Position numbers and translations under genes: made by a program
Source: Cohnella lupini
Lineage (GTDB): Bacteria; Bacillota; Bacilli; Paenibacillales; Paenibacillaceae
Length of the DNA: 64,000 bases
NCBI RefSeq assembly: GCF_003386205.1
Contig: NZ_QRDY01000010.1
Location: 62,001 to 126,000, forward strand
Reading direction: 5' to 3'
Notes under the pieces: model-generated
Databases searched by the model: none
What the model was told of the DNA's origin: nothing
The model's input: only the letters and a program-made list of their open reading frames with translations
Part shown: positions 1 to 8,777 of the stretch, one piece after another
How the letters are laid out: every line of letters begins with the position of its first letter
Numbering within the stretch: the first letter of the stretch is position 1

Positions 1-713
1 TCTCTAACGACCGCACTGTCTTCGGTTTTATATCTAATCATTCTTCCGCTGCTAAATTCGTCATTAAAATGGACTAACGGCGTCTCGATACAAACCAACT
101 CGTTGAAATAGGATAGTTGGGCATACATGGACGTGTAGTCCGGAGAGATCGGCTGGAATAAATCTTGATTGAGTTGATTGCAACGCACCAATATGGAGCG
201 ATGACAACAAGAGAAAATCATCTTGGGCAAAACCGGATTGATGACGCTATGCTCTTCATTCAGAAACAGTTGCAGCACTTCGCCCGAAGTAAACCGATAG
301 GTGCGAATGTTTTCCTCTGGATAACGAGAAAATTGGGCTTCGTTAAAAATAAAGCCCCACACAAATAATCGGATATCCATGTGCTGTCTGATGTGCTTTT
401 CAATGACCTCAAGCGCATAGGGGGCATATTGCGCTTTATCTTGAAGCACGGTGATGTACTCTCCAGTCGCTTGGTTAAGTCCGGTCTGCCAATTGGCATG
501 CATAGCCATTTGGCCTGTTCGAATATACTTGACCTTCCCACCTATATACTTACGAACAACTTGATAGGTTCGATCATCAACATCGTTATCTACGATTATG
601 AGTTCCCAGTTGACGTATGATTGGTTCATTACACTTTGTATCGCCGTTTCTACAACAAAACTTCGATTGCGAGTCGGAAGCAGTATAGAGAATTTAGGGG
701 CAACCTCACTCAT
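1..713 (-). CDS. GT2 family glycosyltransferase, 3' end cut by the window
   Basis: The reading frame starts at the ATG at 713 and stays open to base 1, so the C-terminus lies outside the window. A strong GGAGGTG ribosome site lies just upstream. The N-terminus reads MSEVAPKFSILLPTRNRSF, followed by an SVMNQSY segment and a WELIIVDND strand, which is the usual GT-A start of family 2 glycosyltransferases; the common DDGS is DNDV here. A GEYITVLQDKAQ stretch takes the place of the DxD region. The start overlaps the stop of the upstream aminotransferase gene by 8 bases, so the two are probably translationally coupled. Donor and acceptor cannot be read from the sequence. The context (aminotransferase plus acetyltransferase just upstream) suggests it may transfer the acylated aminosugar made by them. 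The family call is secure; the specific role is inference. Confidence 0.85.
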   Translation of the reverse strand, partial: MSEVAPKFSILLPTRNRSFVVETAIQSVMNQSYVNWELIIVDNDVDDRTYQVVRKYIGGKVKYIRTGQMAMHANWQTGLNQATGEYITVLQDKAQYAPYALEVIEKHIRQHMDIRLFVWGFIFNEAQFSRYPEENIRTYRFTSGEVLQLFLNEEHSVINPVLPKMIFSCCHRSILVRCNQLNQDLFQPISPDYTSMYAQLSYFNELVCIETPLVHFNDEFSSGRMIRYKTEDSAVVR

Positions 714-1878
714 CGTTACACCTCCGCGGCAATCGATTATTCAGGCTGCGTGTTTTTAAAATCACCTTCAACGTATCGCAAACATACTTCACATCATCCC
801 GAGTTAAATTTAGACCAGACGGTAAATTGACCGCTATCGGGGAAATCGAGTACGAAACTTCATTATATTCCCGGTAGTTAAACTTAGAGCTCTCAAACTC
901 ATAGGCTGGTAAAGAACTTAGTGGATAGAAGAATGGACGAGAACTGATGTTGTGCTGATCGAGCAGCCTCATCAATTGTTCTTTTTCCATCTCTAATTCT
1001 GGATTAACGACAGCTGTAACCATCCAATAAGTATTCTTTACTTCAAGAGATGACGAGTTTAAACAGATATATGGCGTATCTTTCAAATACGCTTGGTACC
1101 AGCTGAAAATTTCTCTCTTTTGTTGCACTAGTTCATCTATTCTCTCCAACTGCGCTAAACCAAGTGCAGCCTGGAGTGAACTCATTTTATACTTGTAGCC
1201 CACCTCTTGATTATAGAATAACTTGTCCCCCGGTTTTCTTGCATGATCTCGGTTGTACAGCACTTTTCTCCAAATATTCTCGTCATCGGTGACAAGCATT
1301 CCGCCTTCGCCTGTCGTCATCGTTTTCGAGCCATGAAAACTAAAGACGCCGACATCGCCGAACGCTCCCGCTTTTTTACCTTTGTATTCGCTGCCAATCG
1401 CTTCAGCCGCATCTTCGATCACGTATAGGTTATGTTTGCGAGCGATCTGGATAATGCTATCCATATCCGGGATGTTCCCGTACAAATCGACAGGTATAAC
1501 AGCCTTTGTCTTTGATGTAATTCTACTTTCAAAGCTGTCCGCGGATAAGCACCAAGAATCTCTATCAATATCTGCAAATACCGGATCCGCTCCCACATAC
1601 TTCAAAGGAGCGGATGTCGCAATCCATGTAATATCAGGCACAATGACTTCGTCCCCGGCACCGACCCCCATTGCCAGCAAAGATAAATGAATCGCAGAGG
1701 TGCAGGATGGCAGAGAAACGGCATATTTCACCCCAATATAATCTGCAAAAGCTCGTTCGAATCGATCATTATATATATTTGCGTCTTCGTACCATGCATT
1801 TTTCACAGCATCGCTAACGTATTCGATCTCTTTACTTGTGATAGAAGGACCGGACACGGCTATTTTCTTATTCACCAT
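706..1878 (-). CDS. DegT/DnrJ/EryC1/StrS-family PLP-dependent sugar aminotransferase
   Basis: About 390 residues, the normal length for the family that aminates 4-keto (or 3-keto) nucleotide sugars with glutamate and PLP. Visible motifs are GDEVIVPDITWIAT, the aspartate segment VIEDAAEAIGSEYKGKKAG and SFHGSKTMTTGEGG, which carries the Schiff-base lysine. The sequence resembles perosamine synthase-type members, but substrate cannot be settled by eye. An ATG six bases further upstream (1884) is in frame, but AGGAG lies about 7 bases before the 1878 ATG and directly abuts the earlier one, so 1878 is preferred. The start overlaps the end of the acetyltransferase gene, and the stop overlaps the next glycosyltransferase start. 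An aminotransferase followed by an N-acyltransferase implies an N-acylated aminodeoxyhexose. Confidence 0.88.
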   Translation of the reverse strand: MVNKKIAVSGPSITSKEIEYVSDAVKNAWYEDANIYNDRFERAFADYIGVKYAVSLPSCTSAIHLSLLAMGVGAGDEVIVPDITWIATSAPLKYVGADPVFADIDRDSWCLSADSFESRITSKTKAVIPVDLYGNIPDMDSIIQIARKHNLYVIEDAAEAIGSEYKGKKAGAFGDVGVFSFHGSKTMTTGEGGMLVTDDENIWRKVLYNRDHARKPGDKLFYNQEVGYKYKMSSLQAALGLAQLERIDELVQQKREIFSWYQAYLKDTPYICLNSSSLEVKNTYWMVTAVVNPELEMEKEQLMRLLDQHNISSRPFFYPLSSLPAYEFESSKFNYREYNEVSYSISPIAVNLPSGLNLTRDDVKYVCDTLKVILKTRSLNNRLPRRCNDE

Positions 1879-2543
1879 TCCCATTCTCCTACTTTTCTAA
1901 TTATTCGTGCAGGGCTTCCAACTACAACTACGTTATCAGGTACATCTTTCGTTACAACCGCCCCCGCTCCAACTATCGAATATTTCCCAACCTTTACTCT
2001 TGGAATGATCGTTGCGCCAGTATAGATCGTTGCATAATCCTTAATTTCAACGCATCCTGCCATACGGACACCCGGAGCTATATGGACACCATTTCCTACG
2101 TTGCAATCATGCTCCACGATGCTACCGGAATTAATGATAGTGCACCTTCCAATATTGCAATCAACACCTACTGTAGCGTTGAATAAAATTTGCGCTCCAT
2201 CCCCAATCACAGCAGACGAAGAAACATAAGCCGATGAATGTATTACTGTTATCGGCGATAATCCAAAATCTATCAAATATTCGAATATTTTAACTCTATC
2301 CTTCCCCTTATCGCCTCCAATTGCAACGATAAAGCCTAAACCATGATTGGAATCCTGTTTAGCGATCCATTCCTCAAACCCTTTTTTTCCGTAATAAATA
2401 GGAGCGTCAAGCGGGCTGGGTACATCTATGTTGTTATCAAAGAGCGCAACAATCTTGTGCTCTCCTTCTAAAAGACATTCATGTATGACCTTTGCTTGTC
2501 CTGTTGCTCCCCATATCACGATATTCAAAGTAATAGGCTCCAT
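1872..2543 (-). CDS. NeuD/PglD-type sugar O/N-acetyltransferase
   Basis: A 223-residue protein with the two-part layout of the NeuD/PglD family. The N-terminal alpha/beta domain begins IVIWGATGQAKVIHECLLEG (residues about 9-28). The C-terminal left-handed beta helix comes from hexapeptide repeats such as IGDGAQILFNATVG, IGRCTIINSGSIVEHDC, VGNGVHIAPGV and IVGAGAVVTKDVPDNVVVVG. The histidine in VEHDC is at the position of the family's catalytic base. These enzymes use acetyl-CoA to acetylate UDP- or dTDP-4-amino sugars or sialic acids. The gene overlaps the aminotransferase downstream, so the likely substrate is that enzyme's product. About 270 bases without a gene separate it from the upstream epimerase gene, so it may head a separate transcript. 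Confidence 0.87.
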   Translation of the reverse strand: MEPITLNIVIWGATGQAKVIHECLLEGEHKIVALFDNNIDVPSPLDAPIYYGKKGFEEWIAKQDSNHGLGFIVAIGGDKGKDRVKIFEYLIDFGLSPITVIHSSAYVSSSAVIGDGAQILFNATVGVDCNIGRCTIINSGSIVEHDCNVGNGVHIAPGVRMAGCVEIKDYATIYTGATIIPRVKVGKYSIVGAGAVVTKDVPDNVVVVGSPARIIRKVGEWEW

Positions 2544-2812
2544 TCTAATAGTTTAGATAATTAATATTCACTATCCTTAAGTGAAATCGCGCTTATCTCG
2601 AGAGGCAACAGCGAATTCCAATGGTACTTTCAGGTTGACAAATCACGTCGGCATTGTCCACAAGCGTTCGAAACCCGCCGAGCAGCGTACTCCGATCAGT
2701 GCACCCTCAGCTGACATTGGACAAGATGATGATTCAGGCCATTTTGATAATATTCACTGATAGGAAGAGCAATAGAGATTTAAAGGGACTGATGACAACA
2801 TTTATTTACTCC
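2544..2812. other. Gap without a clear gene inside the sugar island
   Basis: This 269-base stretch interrupts an otherwise tightly packed, often overlapping gene run. On the minus strand, a frame around 2590-2700 reads about 30 residues without a stop (including STLLGGFRTLVDNADVI) but has stops on both sides and no convincing start, so it may be a decayed gene end. I see no terminator hairpin with a T tract, no tRNA and no known repeat. It may also carry a promoter for the acetyltransferase gene, but no element is convincing. Confidence 0.4.
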
Positions 2813-3346
2813 CTAGTGCAGCTCAAAACCGCCATAGGTCGCATCCTTATCTGACATATTCCAGCATTTCAAAGGCCACGTAATGTTAAAAGCAGGATCA
2901 TCCCAACGAATACCCCTTGCAGCAGCTTGTTCGTAAAAACTTCCCATTTGATAGAAAACTTCCGTATCGTCTTGAAGCGTTTGAAATCCGTGTGCGACCC
3001 CCGTTGGTATATACAGCATTTTACGATTATCGCTTGTCAATTCGACTGCCGCCCATTGAAGATAACTCTCCGAGTCAGCACGCAGGTCGATAATGACATC
3101 ATAAATGGCTCCTCTTATACAACGAACGAGTTTCGTTTCTTCATAAGGAGCCGACTGGTAGTGCATTCCTCTTATTGTTCCTCGATGAACGTTGTAAGAA
3201 ACGTTGCACTGCACAAAGTGGGGGTTTAGTCCGTTCTCTCTGAATTCCTTATCACAATAAGTACGGGCAAAAAAACCCCTTTCATCTTGAATAGGCTGCA
3301 ATCCTATGAGATAAGCACCTCGAATGGATAACTCCTCAAACTTCAT
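2813..3346 (-). CDS. RmlC-like NDP-4-keto-6-deoxyhexose epimerase (cupin)
   Basis: A 177-residue RmlC-family cupin. Family landmarks are present: IQDERGFFARTYC near residue 20, GTIRGMHYQ with the catalytic histidine of the HYQ motif near residue 63, a DVIIDLR strand, and the IPTGVAHGFQTL segment. RmlC enzymes epimerise C3 and/or C5 of 4-keto-6-deoxyhexoses. The gene is the last of a run with RfbF, RfbG and a C-methyltransferase, and its start overlaps the methyltransferase stop as TAATG. I infer that it acts on a CDP-4-keto-6-deoxyhexose, perhaps after C-methylation, rather than on dTDP-sugar. The window has a separate, more typical rfbC at 53.0-53.6 kb inside an rfbCBD set, which supports different substrates. 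C3, C5 or double epimerisation cannot be told from sequence. Confidence 0.85.
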   Translation of the reverse strand: MKFEELSIRGAYLIGLQPIQDERGFFARTYCDKEFRENGLNPHFVQCNVSYNVHRGTIRGMHYQSAPYEETKLVRCIRGAIYDVIIDLRADSESYLQWAAVELTSDNRKMLYIPTGVAHGFQTLQDDTEVFYQMGSFYEQAAARGIRWDDPAFNITWPLKCWNMSDKDATYGGFELH

Positions 3347-4581
3347 TAGTCGATCACCTCAACTGCCGGTATCGGAACAATCCATTTCCCACCCCACTCA
3401 CGGATAAATTCAGTCTGTTTAATAATTTCATTTTTTAGATTCCAGGGGAGTATAAGAACATAATCCGGATGAGCCTCTTTTAAATACTCAGGTGCGTAGA
3501 CAGGAATTCTCGACCCTGGCAAAAACATGTTTTGTTTATGCGGACTGCGATCGACAGTATAATCCAAAAAATCTTTTTCTATTCCGCAGTAATTCAGCAA
3601 TGTATTCCCTTTCGCAGGAGCACCATAGCCTGCGATCGTTTTTCCGTTTTCCTTTAAATTAATCAGGTATCGGACTAATTGTCTCCGCAACTTTTTGACG
3701 TCCTCTTTAAACCTCTGATAGGTGACCATATTGCTAATGCCGAACACGTCCTCTTCTTGCAAAAGCAATTGAACGTTCCTTGTTACGGGGTGGCCTGCAT
3801 CGCTAATGTGCTTGGCGTAAATACGCAACGATCCTCCGTGGGTAGGAAGCTCCTCGACATCGAATAATTGAAGGCCATGCTTTTCAAATAGTTGATATAC
3901 CGTAGTAAAGGAAAAATAAGAAAAGTGTTCGTGATAAATCGTATCGAATTGACATTGTTGAATCAGCTTCATCAGATGAGGGAATTCCATGGTGATAACC
4001 CCACCATCACGAAGCAACATCTTCATACCTTTAACAAAATCGTTCAATTTCGGCACATGGGCAAGCACATTGTTGCCGAGCAAAAGATCCGCCTGAATTC
4101 CTTCATCGATCAATTTCTGAGCTAGCTCGGTTCCAAAAAAATCAACGATGGTCGGAATTCCCTTTTCTTTTGCTTCCTTGGCTACATTCGCTGCAGGTTC
4201 GATGCCAAGTACGGGGATGTGTTGCTGCTGAAAGTATTGAAGCAAGTAACCGTCGTTACTCGCTATTTCAACGACTTTACTTGCTTCGTTTAGTTGGAAT
4301 TGGCGAACAACTTTGTCGACGTAAATCTTGCAATGCTCTAACCAACTGTCCGAAAAACTGCTGAAATACGCATAATCTTCAAATATATGTTGCGGCGATT
4401 CGAAATCCTCTACCTGGACTAAGAAGCATCGTTCACATACAAAGGTTCTTAGAGGATACATTGGCTCCATTTGCTGAAGCTTTGAAGAACTTACATAAGA
4501 ATTTGCAAGAGGAGATAAACCTAAATCCACAAATGTATACTCTAATGCATTTCCGCAGATCCGACAATCTTGGCTTCTCAT
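3346..4581 (-). CDS. NDP-hexose C-methyltransferase (TylC3/TcaB9-like)
   Basis: A 411-residue SAM-dependent enzyme with the three-part layout of sugar C-3 methyltransferases. It has an N-terminal zinc-binding domain (cysteines 6 and 9, then CERC near residue 51), a central Rossmann methyltransferase fold with VVEIASNDGYLLQYF as SAM motif I, and a C-terminal domain beginning GYGAPAKGNTLLNYCG. The TIYHEHFSYFS segment near residue 215 matches the catalytic Tyr/His/Glu/His cluster described for TcaB9. Known relatives add a methyl to C3 of 4-keto-6-deoxy (often 3-deoxy) sugars to make branched sugars. It lies 3 bases after rfbG, so its substrate is probably a CDP-4-keto-6-deoxyhexose. The family call is strong; the product is inference. 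Confidence 0.88.
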   Translation of the reverse strand: MRSQDCRICGNALEYTFVDLGLSPLANSYVSSSKLQQMEPMYPLRTFVCERCFLVQVEDFESPQHIFEDYAYFSSFSDSWLEHCKIYVDKVVRQFQLNEASKVVEIASNDGYLLQYFQQQHIPVLGIEPAANVAKEAKEKGIPTIVDFFGTELAQKLIDEGIQADLLLGNNVLAHVPKLNDFVKGMKMLLRDGGVITMEFPHLMKLIQQCQFDTIYHEHFSYFSFTTVYQLFEKHGLQLFDVEELPTHGGSLRIYAKHISDAGHPVTRNVQLLLQEEDVFGISNMVTYQRFKEDVKKLRRQLVRYLINLKENGKTIAGYGAPAKGNTLLNYCGIEKDFLDYTVDRSPHKQNMFLPGSRIPVYAPEYLKEAHPDYVLILPWNLKNEIIKQTEFIREWGGKWIVPIPAVEVID

Positions 4582-4584
4582 CGG

Positions 4585-5652
4585 TTACACCCCCTCCATC
4601 TCATCGAATCTTTTTATTTGTTGTGCTGAAAAATCACCCATGTCTTTATGTTCTGCATACGCCTTATACCACTGGATAGTCCAAGCTACTGCCCCATCGA
4701 CATTAAGTCTCGGTTTCCAGCCAAGCTCGCGGTTCGCCTTAGTGCTATTTAAAGTAAGTAATGCTGCCTCGTGAGCTTCGACTTGCCCCTCGGAGGAATA
4801 TATGACTTCATTCGGCCATATTTTTTCGGTCATATTAATGAGCTTCTTGACTGTAACAACCGACTCAGAATTGGGCCCAAAATTCCACCCTTTGGAGTAA
4901 TCATCGCCCTGTTCCCACATTCTTTGTGCTAATAATAAATAACCGGATAGCGGGTCTAATACATGCTGCCAAGGTCGAACAGCGTCCGGGTTGCGAATTA
5001 GCATTGGCTTTCCGTCTGTGAGAGAACGAATGTAGTCCGGAATGATTCGATCTTCCGACCAATCTCCGCCTCCAATTACATTTCCAGCCCTCACAGATGC
5101 TAAACACTTTCCTGATTTAGAGTAAAAGGAATTTCGATATGCGCTTGTCACCAATTCAGCACAGCCCTTGCTCGAACTGTAAGGATCGTGTCCTCCCATC
5201 GGATCACTCTCTATAAAACCTGATCTTTGGCTCCCTGGATTGTCGTAGCATTTGTCGCTAGTTACATTGACTACCACCTTAACACTTTCGCATTGTCTTG
5301 CCGCTTCAAGAAGATGTACGGTCCCCATCACATTCGTGTTGAACGTTTCAATCGGTTGGATATAAGAATAACGTACTAATGGTTGTGCAGCTAAATGAAA
5401 AACAATATCAGGTTGAAACCCGCTAAGAGAGGTGCTCAATTTATGACTATCAGTAATATCTCCAAAAATGGATGTCATATTGTGACCGACTCGAGCCAAA
5501 TGGTATAAGTTAGGACCTTCCGTTGGGGGTAAGGCATACCCTCCCACCTCAGCTCCATGCATTTGGAGCCATAAAGATAACCATGATCCTTTAAAACCGG
5601 AATGCCCAGTAATGAAAACTCTTTTTCTATTCCAAAAACTAGATATGCTCAT
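4585..5652 (-). CDS. rfbG: CDP-glucose 4,6-dehydratase
   Basis: An extended short-chain dehydrogenase of about 355 residues. It opens [23 protein letters not shown], where the [10 protein letters not shown] glycine motif is typical of RfbG rather than Rml[10 protein letters not shown] supplies the catalytic Tyr-x3-Lys and [10 protein letters not shown] the Ser/Thr-Asp-Lys region. It converts CDP-glucose to CDP-4-keto-6-deoxyglucose. The frame is open to 5688, but the best start is the ATG at 5652: AAGGT lies about 7 bases upstream and the start forms an ATGA overlap with the rfbF stop. It is paired with rfbF upstream and the C-methyltransferase downstream. No AscC/DdhC-type E1 dehydratase is seen, so a 3,6-dideoxyhexose is not indicated within the window. 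Confidence 0.92.
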   Translation of the reverse strand: MSISSFWNRKRVFITGHSGFKGSWLSLWLQMHGAEVGGYALPPTEGPNLYHLARVGHNMTSIFGDITDSHKLSTSLSGFQPDIVFHLAAQPLVRYSYIQPIETFNTNVMGTVHLLEAARQCESVKVVVNVTSDKCYDNPGSQRSGFIESDPMGGHDPYSSSKGCAELVTSAYRNSFYSKSGKCLASVRAGNVIGGGDWSEDRIIPDYIRSLTDGKPMLIRNPDAVRPWQHVLDPLSGYLLLAQRMWEQGDDYSKGWNFGPNSESVVTVKKLINMTEKIWPNEVIYSSEGQVEAHEAALLTLNSTKANRELGWKPRLNVDGAVAWTIQWYKAYAEHKDMGDFSAQQIKRFDEMEGV

Positions 5653-6419
5653 ATCCATACCTTCCAAGGAGGGTGCTCTGACTGCCATATTTCTTCTAAC
5701 TTCACTTTATCTCTTAGTGTATCCATAGGTTGCCAAAATCCCGAGTGGAAAAAAGCGGATAAATGTCCGTCTGAAGCTAACGCCTCCATCGGTTCCTGTT
5801 CCCATATGGATTCATCCCCTGAAATATAATTAAAGATCCCCGGTTCAAGCACAAAGAACCCCCCATTGACCCAGTTGCCGTCTCCCTGAGGCTTTTCTTT
5901 GAAGCCGACAATCCGATCTGCATTAAGGTCTATTGCGCCAAATCGCCCAGGCGGCTGTACTGTCGTTACAGTAGCAAGCCTATCTTTTTGCTTATGAAAA
6001 CGAATTAATTGTTTAATATTTACATCACTTATCCCATCGCCATAGGTGAAACAAAATGTCTCATTACCCACATACTGCTGAACCCTCTTGAGACGACCGC
6101 CAGTCATCGTATTCTCGCCAGTGTCCACGAGAGTAATTTTCCATGGCTCCGACGTATTCCGATGAACCGACATCTCATTCGTTCTCAAATCAAACGTGAC
6201 ATCCGACGTATGAAGAAAATAATTCGAAAAGTATTCTTTGATCATATACCCCTTGTACCCAAGGCATATAATGAAATCATTCACGCCATAGTACGAATAC
6301 ATCTTCATGATGTGCCAGAGAATCGGCTTGCCGCCAATCTGAATCATCGGCTTGGGCATGAGATGCGTCTCCTCGCTAATACGAGTTCCAAATCCACCTG
6401 CTAGAATGACAGCTTTCAT
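5649..6419 (-). CDS. rfbF: Glucose-1-phosphate cytidylyltransferase
   Basis: Makes CDP-glucose from CTP and glucose-1-phosphate. The protein of about 256 residues begins [20 protein letters not shown], the nucleotidyltransferase signature with GGFGTR, followed by [17 protein letters not shown]. It also carries [12 protein letters not shown] (metal-binding aspartate) and GRFGAIDL near residue 150. Although the frame is open upstream to 6506, the ATG at 6419 has AAGGAG at the right distance and begins exactly at the conserved family N-terminus. Overlap with rfbG by ATGA indicates coupling. This enzyme feeds the CDP-deoxysugar branch of the island. Confidence 0.93.
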   Translation of the reverse strand: MKAVILAGGFGTRISEETHLMPKPMIQIGGKPILWHIMKMYSYYGVNDFIICLGYKGYMIKEYFSNYFLHTSDVTFDLRTNEMSVHRNTSEPWKITLVDTGENTMTGGRLKRVQQYVGNETFCFTYGDGISDVNIKQLIRFHKQKDRLATVTTVQPPGRFGAIDLNADRIVGFKEKPQGDGNWVNGGFFVLEPGIFNYISGDESIWEQEPMEALASDGHLSAFFHSGFWQPMDTLRDKVKLEEIWQSEHPPWKVWI

Positions 6420-6450
6420 AAGCGCTCCTTCCTTAACATCCGCATCTTTA

Positions 6451-7536
6451 TTATATATCGGTTTTTGCGCCCCTAAATATAGACCTAACATGTGCCCTCT
6501 TGCCATTTTTCTCTATGTACTTTCTCCCTCTGGAGAGAAGATATGGCAACAAAAACCGAGGTAGTCTCCATCTGATCAATAACGGGATGATTCGGCTGTC
6601 AGCCCTTCTCGGCCGCTTATATACTTTAGATGCTTCGATGACGCGTGGATGATGAACAATAAACGACAATTCCTTGACGATATCTCTTCCGGCGAAAAAA
6701 TCTGCGTAACCGCCCATGTGAACCAAACTTAAAATCAAAACATTCATGAAAGCTTGATAAACATGGCGCAACTCTTCTTTACCCAATTCTGAATTTAAAT
6801 TGGCGAACATCCGCTCAAGATGTAAGATGCGAAAACGATAGAGGTCCGGTGAAAAATAGGAGATCGCGCTGACTCTATCGTCGGGTTTGAAAATATAATA
6901 TTTGTACAGAACACGATTCAGCGTATATATCATTTGACAATGCCTAACGTAAGAGAGCACAAAGAGAACATCCTCCCCCATTAAAAGGATGGTTTCAAAG
7001 CGTAATTTATGCTCCTCGATAATGGAACGTTTAAACAACATATTGCAAGAACTCCATGAGAGCGGGGCTAGCTTCGGATTGACGTAAGAATGGAATATCC
7101 ATTGCTCTGCAGTAAAACTACGTTCTTCTGTTCTATTCTCAATAATTTTGTCCGAAACATTCGCATAGCCGCAAATGACAAGATCGCTCTTATTCTCGGC
7201 GATCGCTTGCACCAACCATTTTGTCATATCGTGATCGATTTCATCGTCGGAATCCATGAATTGAATGTAGCTCCCTGTCGCCTCATCCAACCCCTTGTTG
7301 CGTGCAGCGGATACACCTTGATTCTGCTGATGGATCACCTTGATTCGACTATCCTTAACTGCATATTCATCGCAAATATCGCCGGATCGGTCTGAAGAGC
7401 CATCATTGATAAGAATGATTTCTATAGCCAAGTACGATTGATTCATCGCGCTTGCAATCGCTCGCCCCACGAAAGCCTCGGTATTATACACCGGAATAAT
7501 GATAGAGACTAGCAACTGGCTCAACCCCATTCTCAA
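6451..7536 (-). CDS. GT2 family glycosyltransferase
   Basis: A 361-residue family 2 glycosyltransferase. The GT-A core covers about residues 8-130: [19 protein letters not shown], then [33 protein letters not shown] and QFMDSDDEI, where the DSDD is the metal/nucleotide site. The C-terminal half is alpha-helical and unrecognised, rich in basic residues near the end ([12 protein letters not shown]). The start overlaps the stop of the previous glycosyltransferase by ATGA, and rfbF begins about 31 bases downstream. It probably transfers one of the sugars made in this island; donor and acceptor are unknown. Confidence 0.88.
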   Translation of the reverse strand: MRMGLSQLLVSIIIPVYNTEAFVGRAIASAMNQSYLAIEIILINDGSSDRSGDICDEYAVKDSRIKVIHQQNQGVSAARNKGLDEATGSYIQFMDSDDEIDHDMTKWLVQAIAENKSDLVICGYANVSDKIIENRTEERSFTAEQWIFHSYVNPKLAPLSWSSCNMLFKRSIIEEHKLRFETILLMGEDVLFVLSYVRHCQMIYTLNRVLYKYYIFKPDDRVSAISYFSPDLYRFRILHLERMFANLNSELGKEELRHVYQAFMNVLILSLVHMGGYADFFAGRDIVKELSFIVHHPRVIEASKVYKRPRRADSRIIPLLIRWRLPRFLLPYLLSRGRKYIEKNGKRAHVRSIFRGAKTDI

Positions 7537-8765
7537 TCCAATACTTGTTGACGGCCTGGCGGAATCTCGATAAATTTCGTATCTAAATCTTGCTTCTTAC
7601 GGACGTAAGGATACCCTGCGAATGTTAACTGCTTCACAATTTCCCCTGGCGTTCGAGCAGCAACCAACACAAGCATGTTCTCCTTATACGGCGACAATGC
7701 CGCAGGCTCGATACATTCAACCTGATTAAAATTAAGCCCCCATTTGCTCGGATCATTGTCAGAAAAGAAATCGACCTGTACCTGTCTATCCTTCAATTCT
7801 TGCAATAAACGCAAGCCGTAGTTGCCTGCACCGAAGATGCATACCTGCCGAGCTTTGCCGTCCGAAAATTGTTTAATTTGTTCATTGAACAGCCCCAGCT
7901 TCACATTCACGTCATTCGGAACGGTGGCCGTTAGAAATTTTTGTTTCGCATAGCGATAAGCCGTTTCTAACCCGGCATCCTTTAAAACACGACTCAACTG
8001 ATAGTAACAATTGTAAGGGCTTCCGTACATAGAACCCATTTCATCTTCGGATAACTGGTTCATGAAGCCCAAATATAACTCTTCTCGTTCCAGACCATGT
8101 CGACTAATCGTCTTGCTTCCCTGTTCTTCATGCTGTCGAGAAATCAGCAATGGCTCGGGCACAAACACAAGCCGTTGATGTCGAAACATTCGGAACCATA
8201 AATCATAATCCTGCGTAGTGACTAATTTCTCGTCGAATATGCCGACTCTGTCGAAATGCATGCGATGAATAAGAAGGCTGCACCCATGAATTAAGTTGTG
8301 CACAGCAGGAAAAACAGAGTTGGTGAGTTGCTCGATTGAATAACTCTGACTATCTCGAATCGGAGTCGTCCGTCCAGAATGAACATCCAATTGGTCATAC
8401 TCGCTATACACAATGCGCGTCAAGTCGTTCAGTCGGAATATGGCCCCGACTTCTTTATCGATCTTGTCCGGCTTATACATATCATCGTGGGACAGCCAAG
8501 AGAAATAGTCACCTTTCATTTCTTGAATTCCACGATTAAGTGCTGTTGCGACACCGCCGTTTTCTTTCGCATAATAACGAATTCGATCGCCATAGGATAT
8601 CGCGATACGTTCTGTCGCTCCATCGTCGCAAGATCCATCATTAACGACTATCACTTCTACGTTCGGATAGGTCTGTACCAGAGCGCTGTCGATTGCATCT
8701 CGCAAATAATTGGAACCGTTATAGACTGGAATAACGATGGACACTAACGGATACTCTCGGCGCAC
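7533..8765 (-). CDS. GT2 glycosyltransferase with C-terminal Rossmann-like domain
   Basis: A 410-residue protein. Residues 1-120 hold the GT-A core: YPLVSIVIPVYNGSNYLRDAI, VEVIVVNDGSCDDGATER, ENGGVATALNRGIQ and FSWLSHDDMY. Residues about 310-400 form a second domain: VCIFGAGNYGLRLLQEL, then VDFFSDNDPSKWG, and ENMLVLVAARTPGEI. Its GxGxxG nucleotide-binding look recurs in two neighbours (the C-terminus of the 11789-13069 protein and the N-terminus of the 13110-15251 protein). In characterised proteins such add-on domains resemble the N-terminal part of PglD-like proteins, but their role here is unknown. It lies 12 bases after the 2-epimerase gene and overlaps the next glycosyltransferase by ATGA. 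Confidence 0.87.
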   Translation of the reverse strand: MRREYPLVSIVIPVYNGSNYLRDAIDSALVQTYPNVEVIVVNDGSCDDGATERIAISYGDRIRYYAKENGGVATALNRGIQEMKGDYFSWLSHDDMYKPDKIDKEVGAIFRLNDLTRIVYSEYDQLDVHSGRTTPIRDSQSYSIEQLTNSVFPAVHNLIHGCSLLIHRMHFDRVGIFDEKLVTTQDYDLWFRMFRHQRLVFVPEPLLISRQHEEQGSKTISRHGLEREELYLGFMNQLSEDEMGSMYGSPYNCYYQLSRVLKDAGLETAYRYAKQKFLTATVPNDVNVKLGLFNEQIKQFSDGKARQVCIFGAGNYGLRLLQELKDRQVQVDFFSDNDPSKWGLNFNQVECIEPAALSPYKENMLVLVAARTPGEIVKQLTFAGYPYVRKKQDLDTKFIEIPPGRQQVLD

Positions 8766-8777
8766 CGCGCTCCCCCC

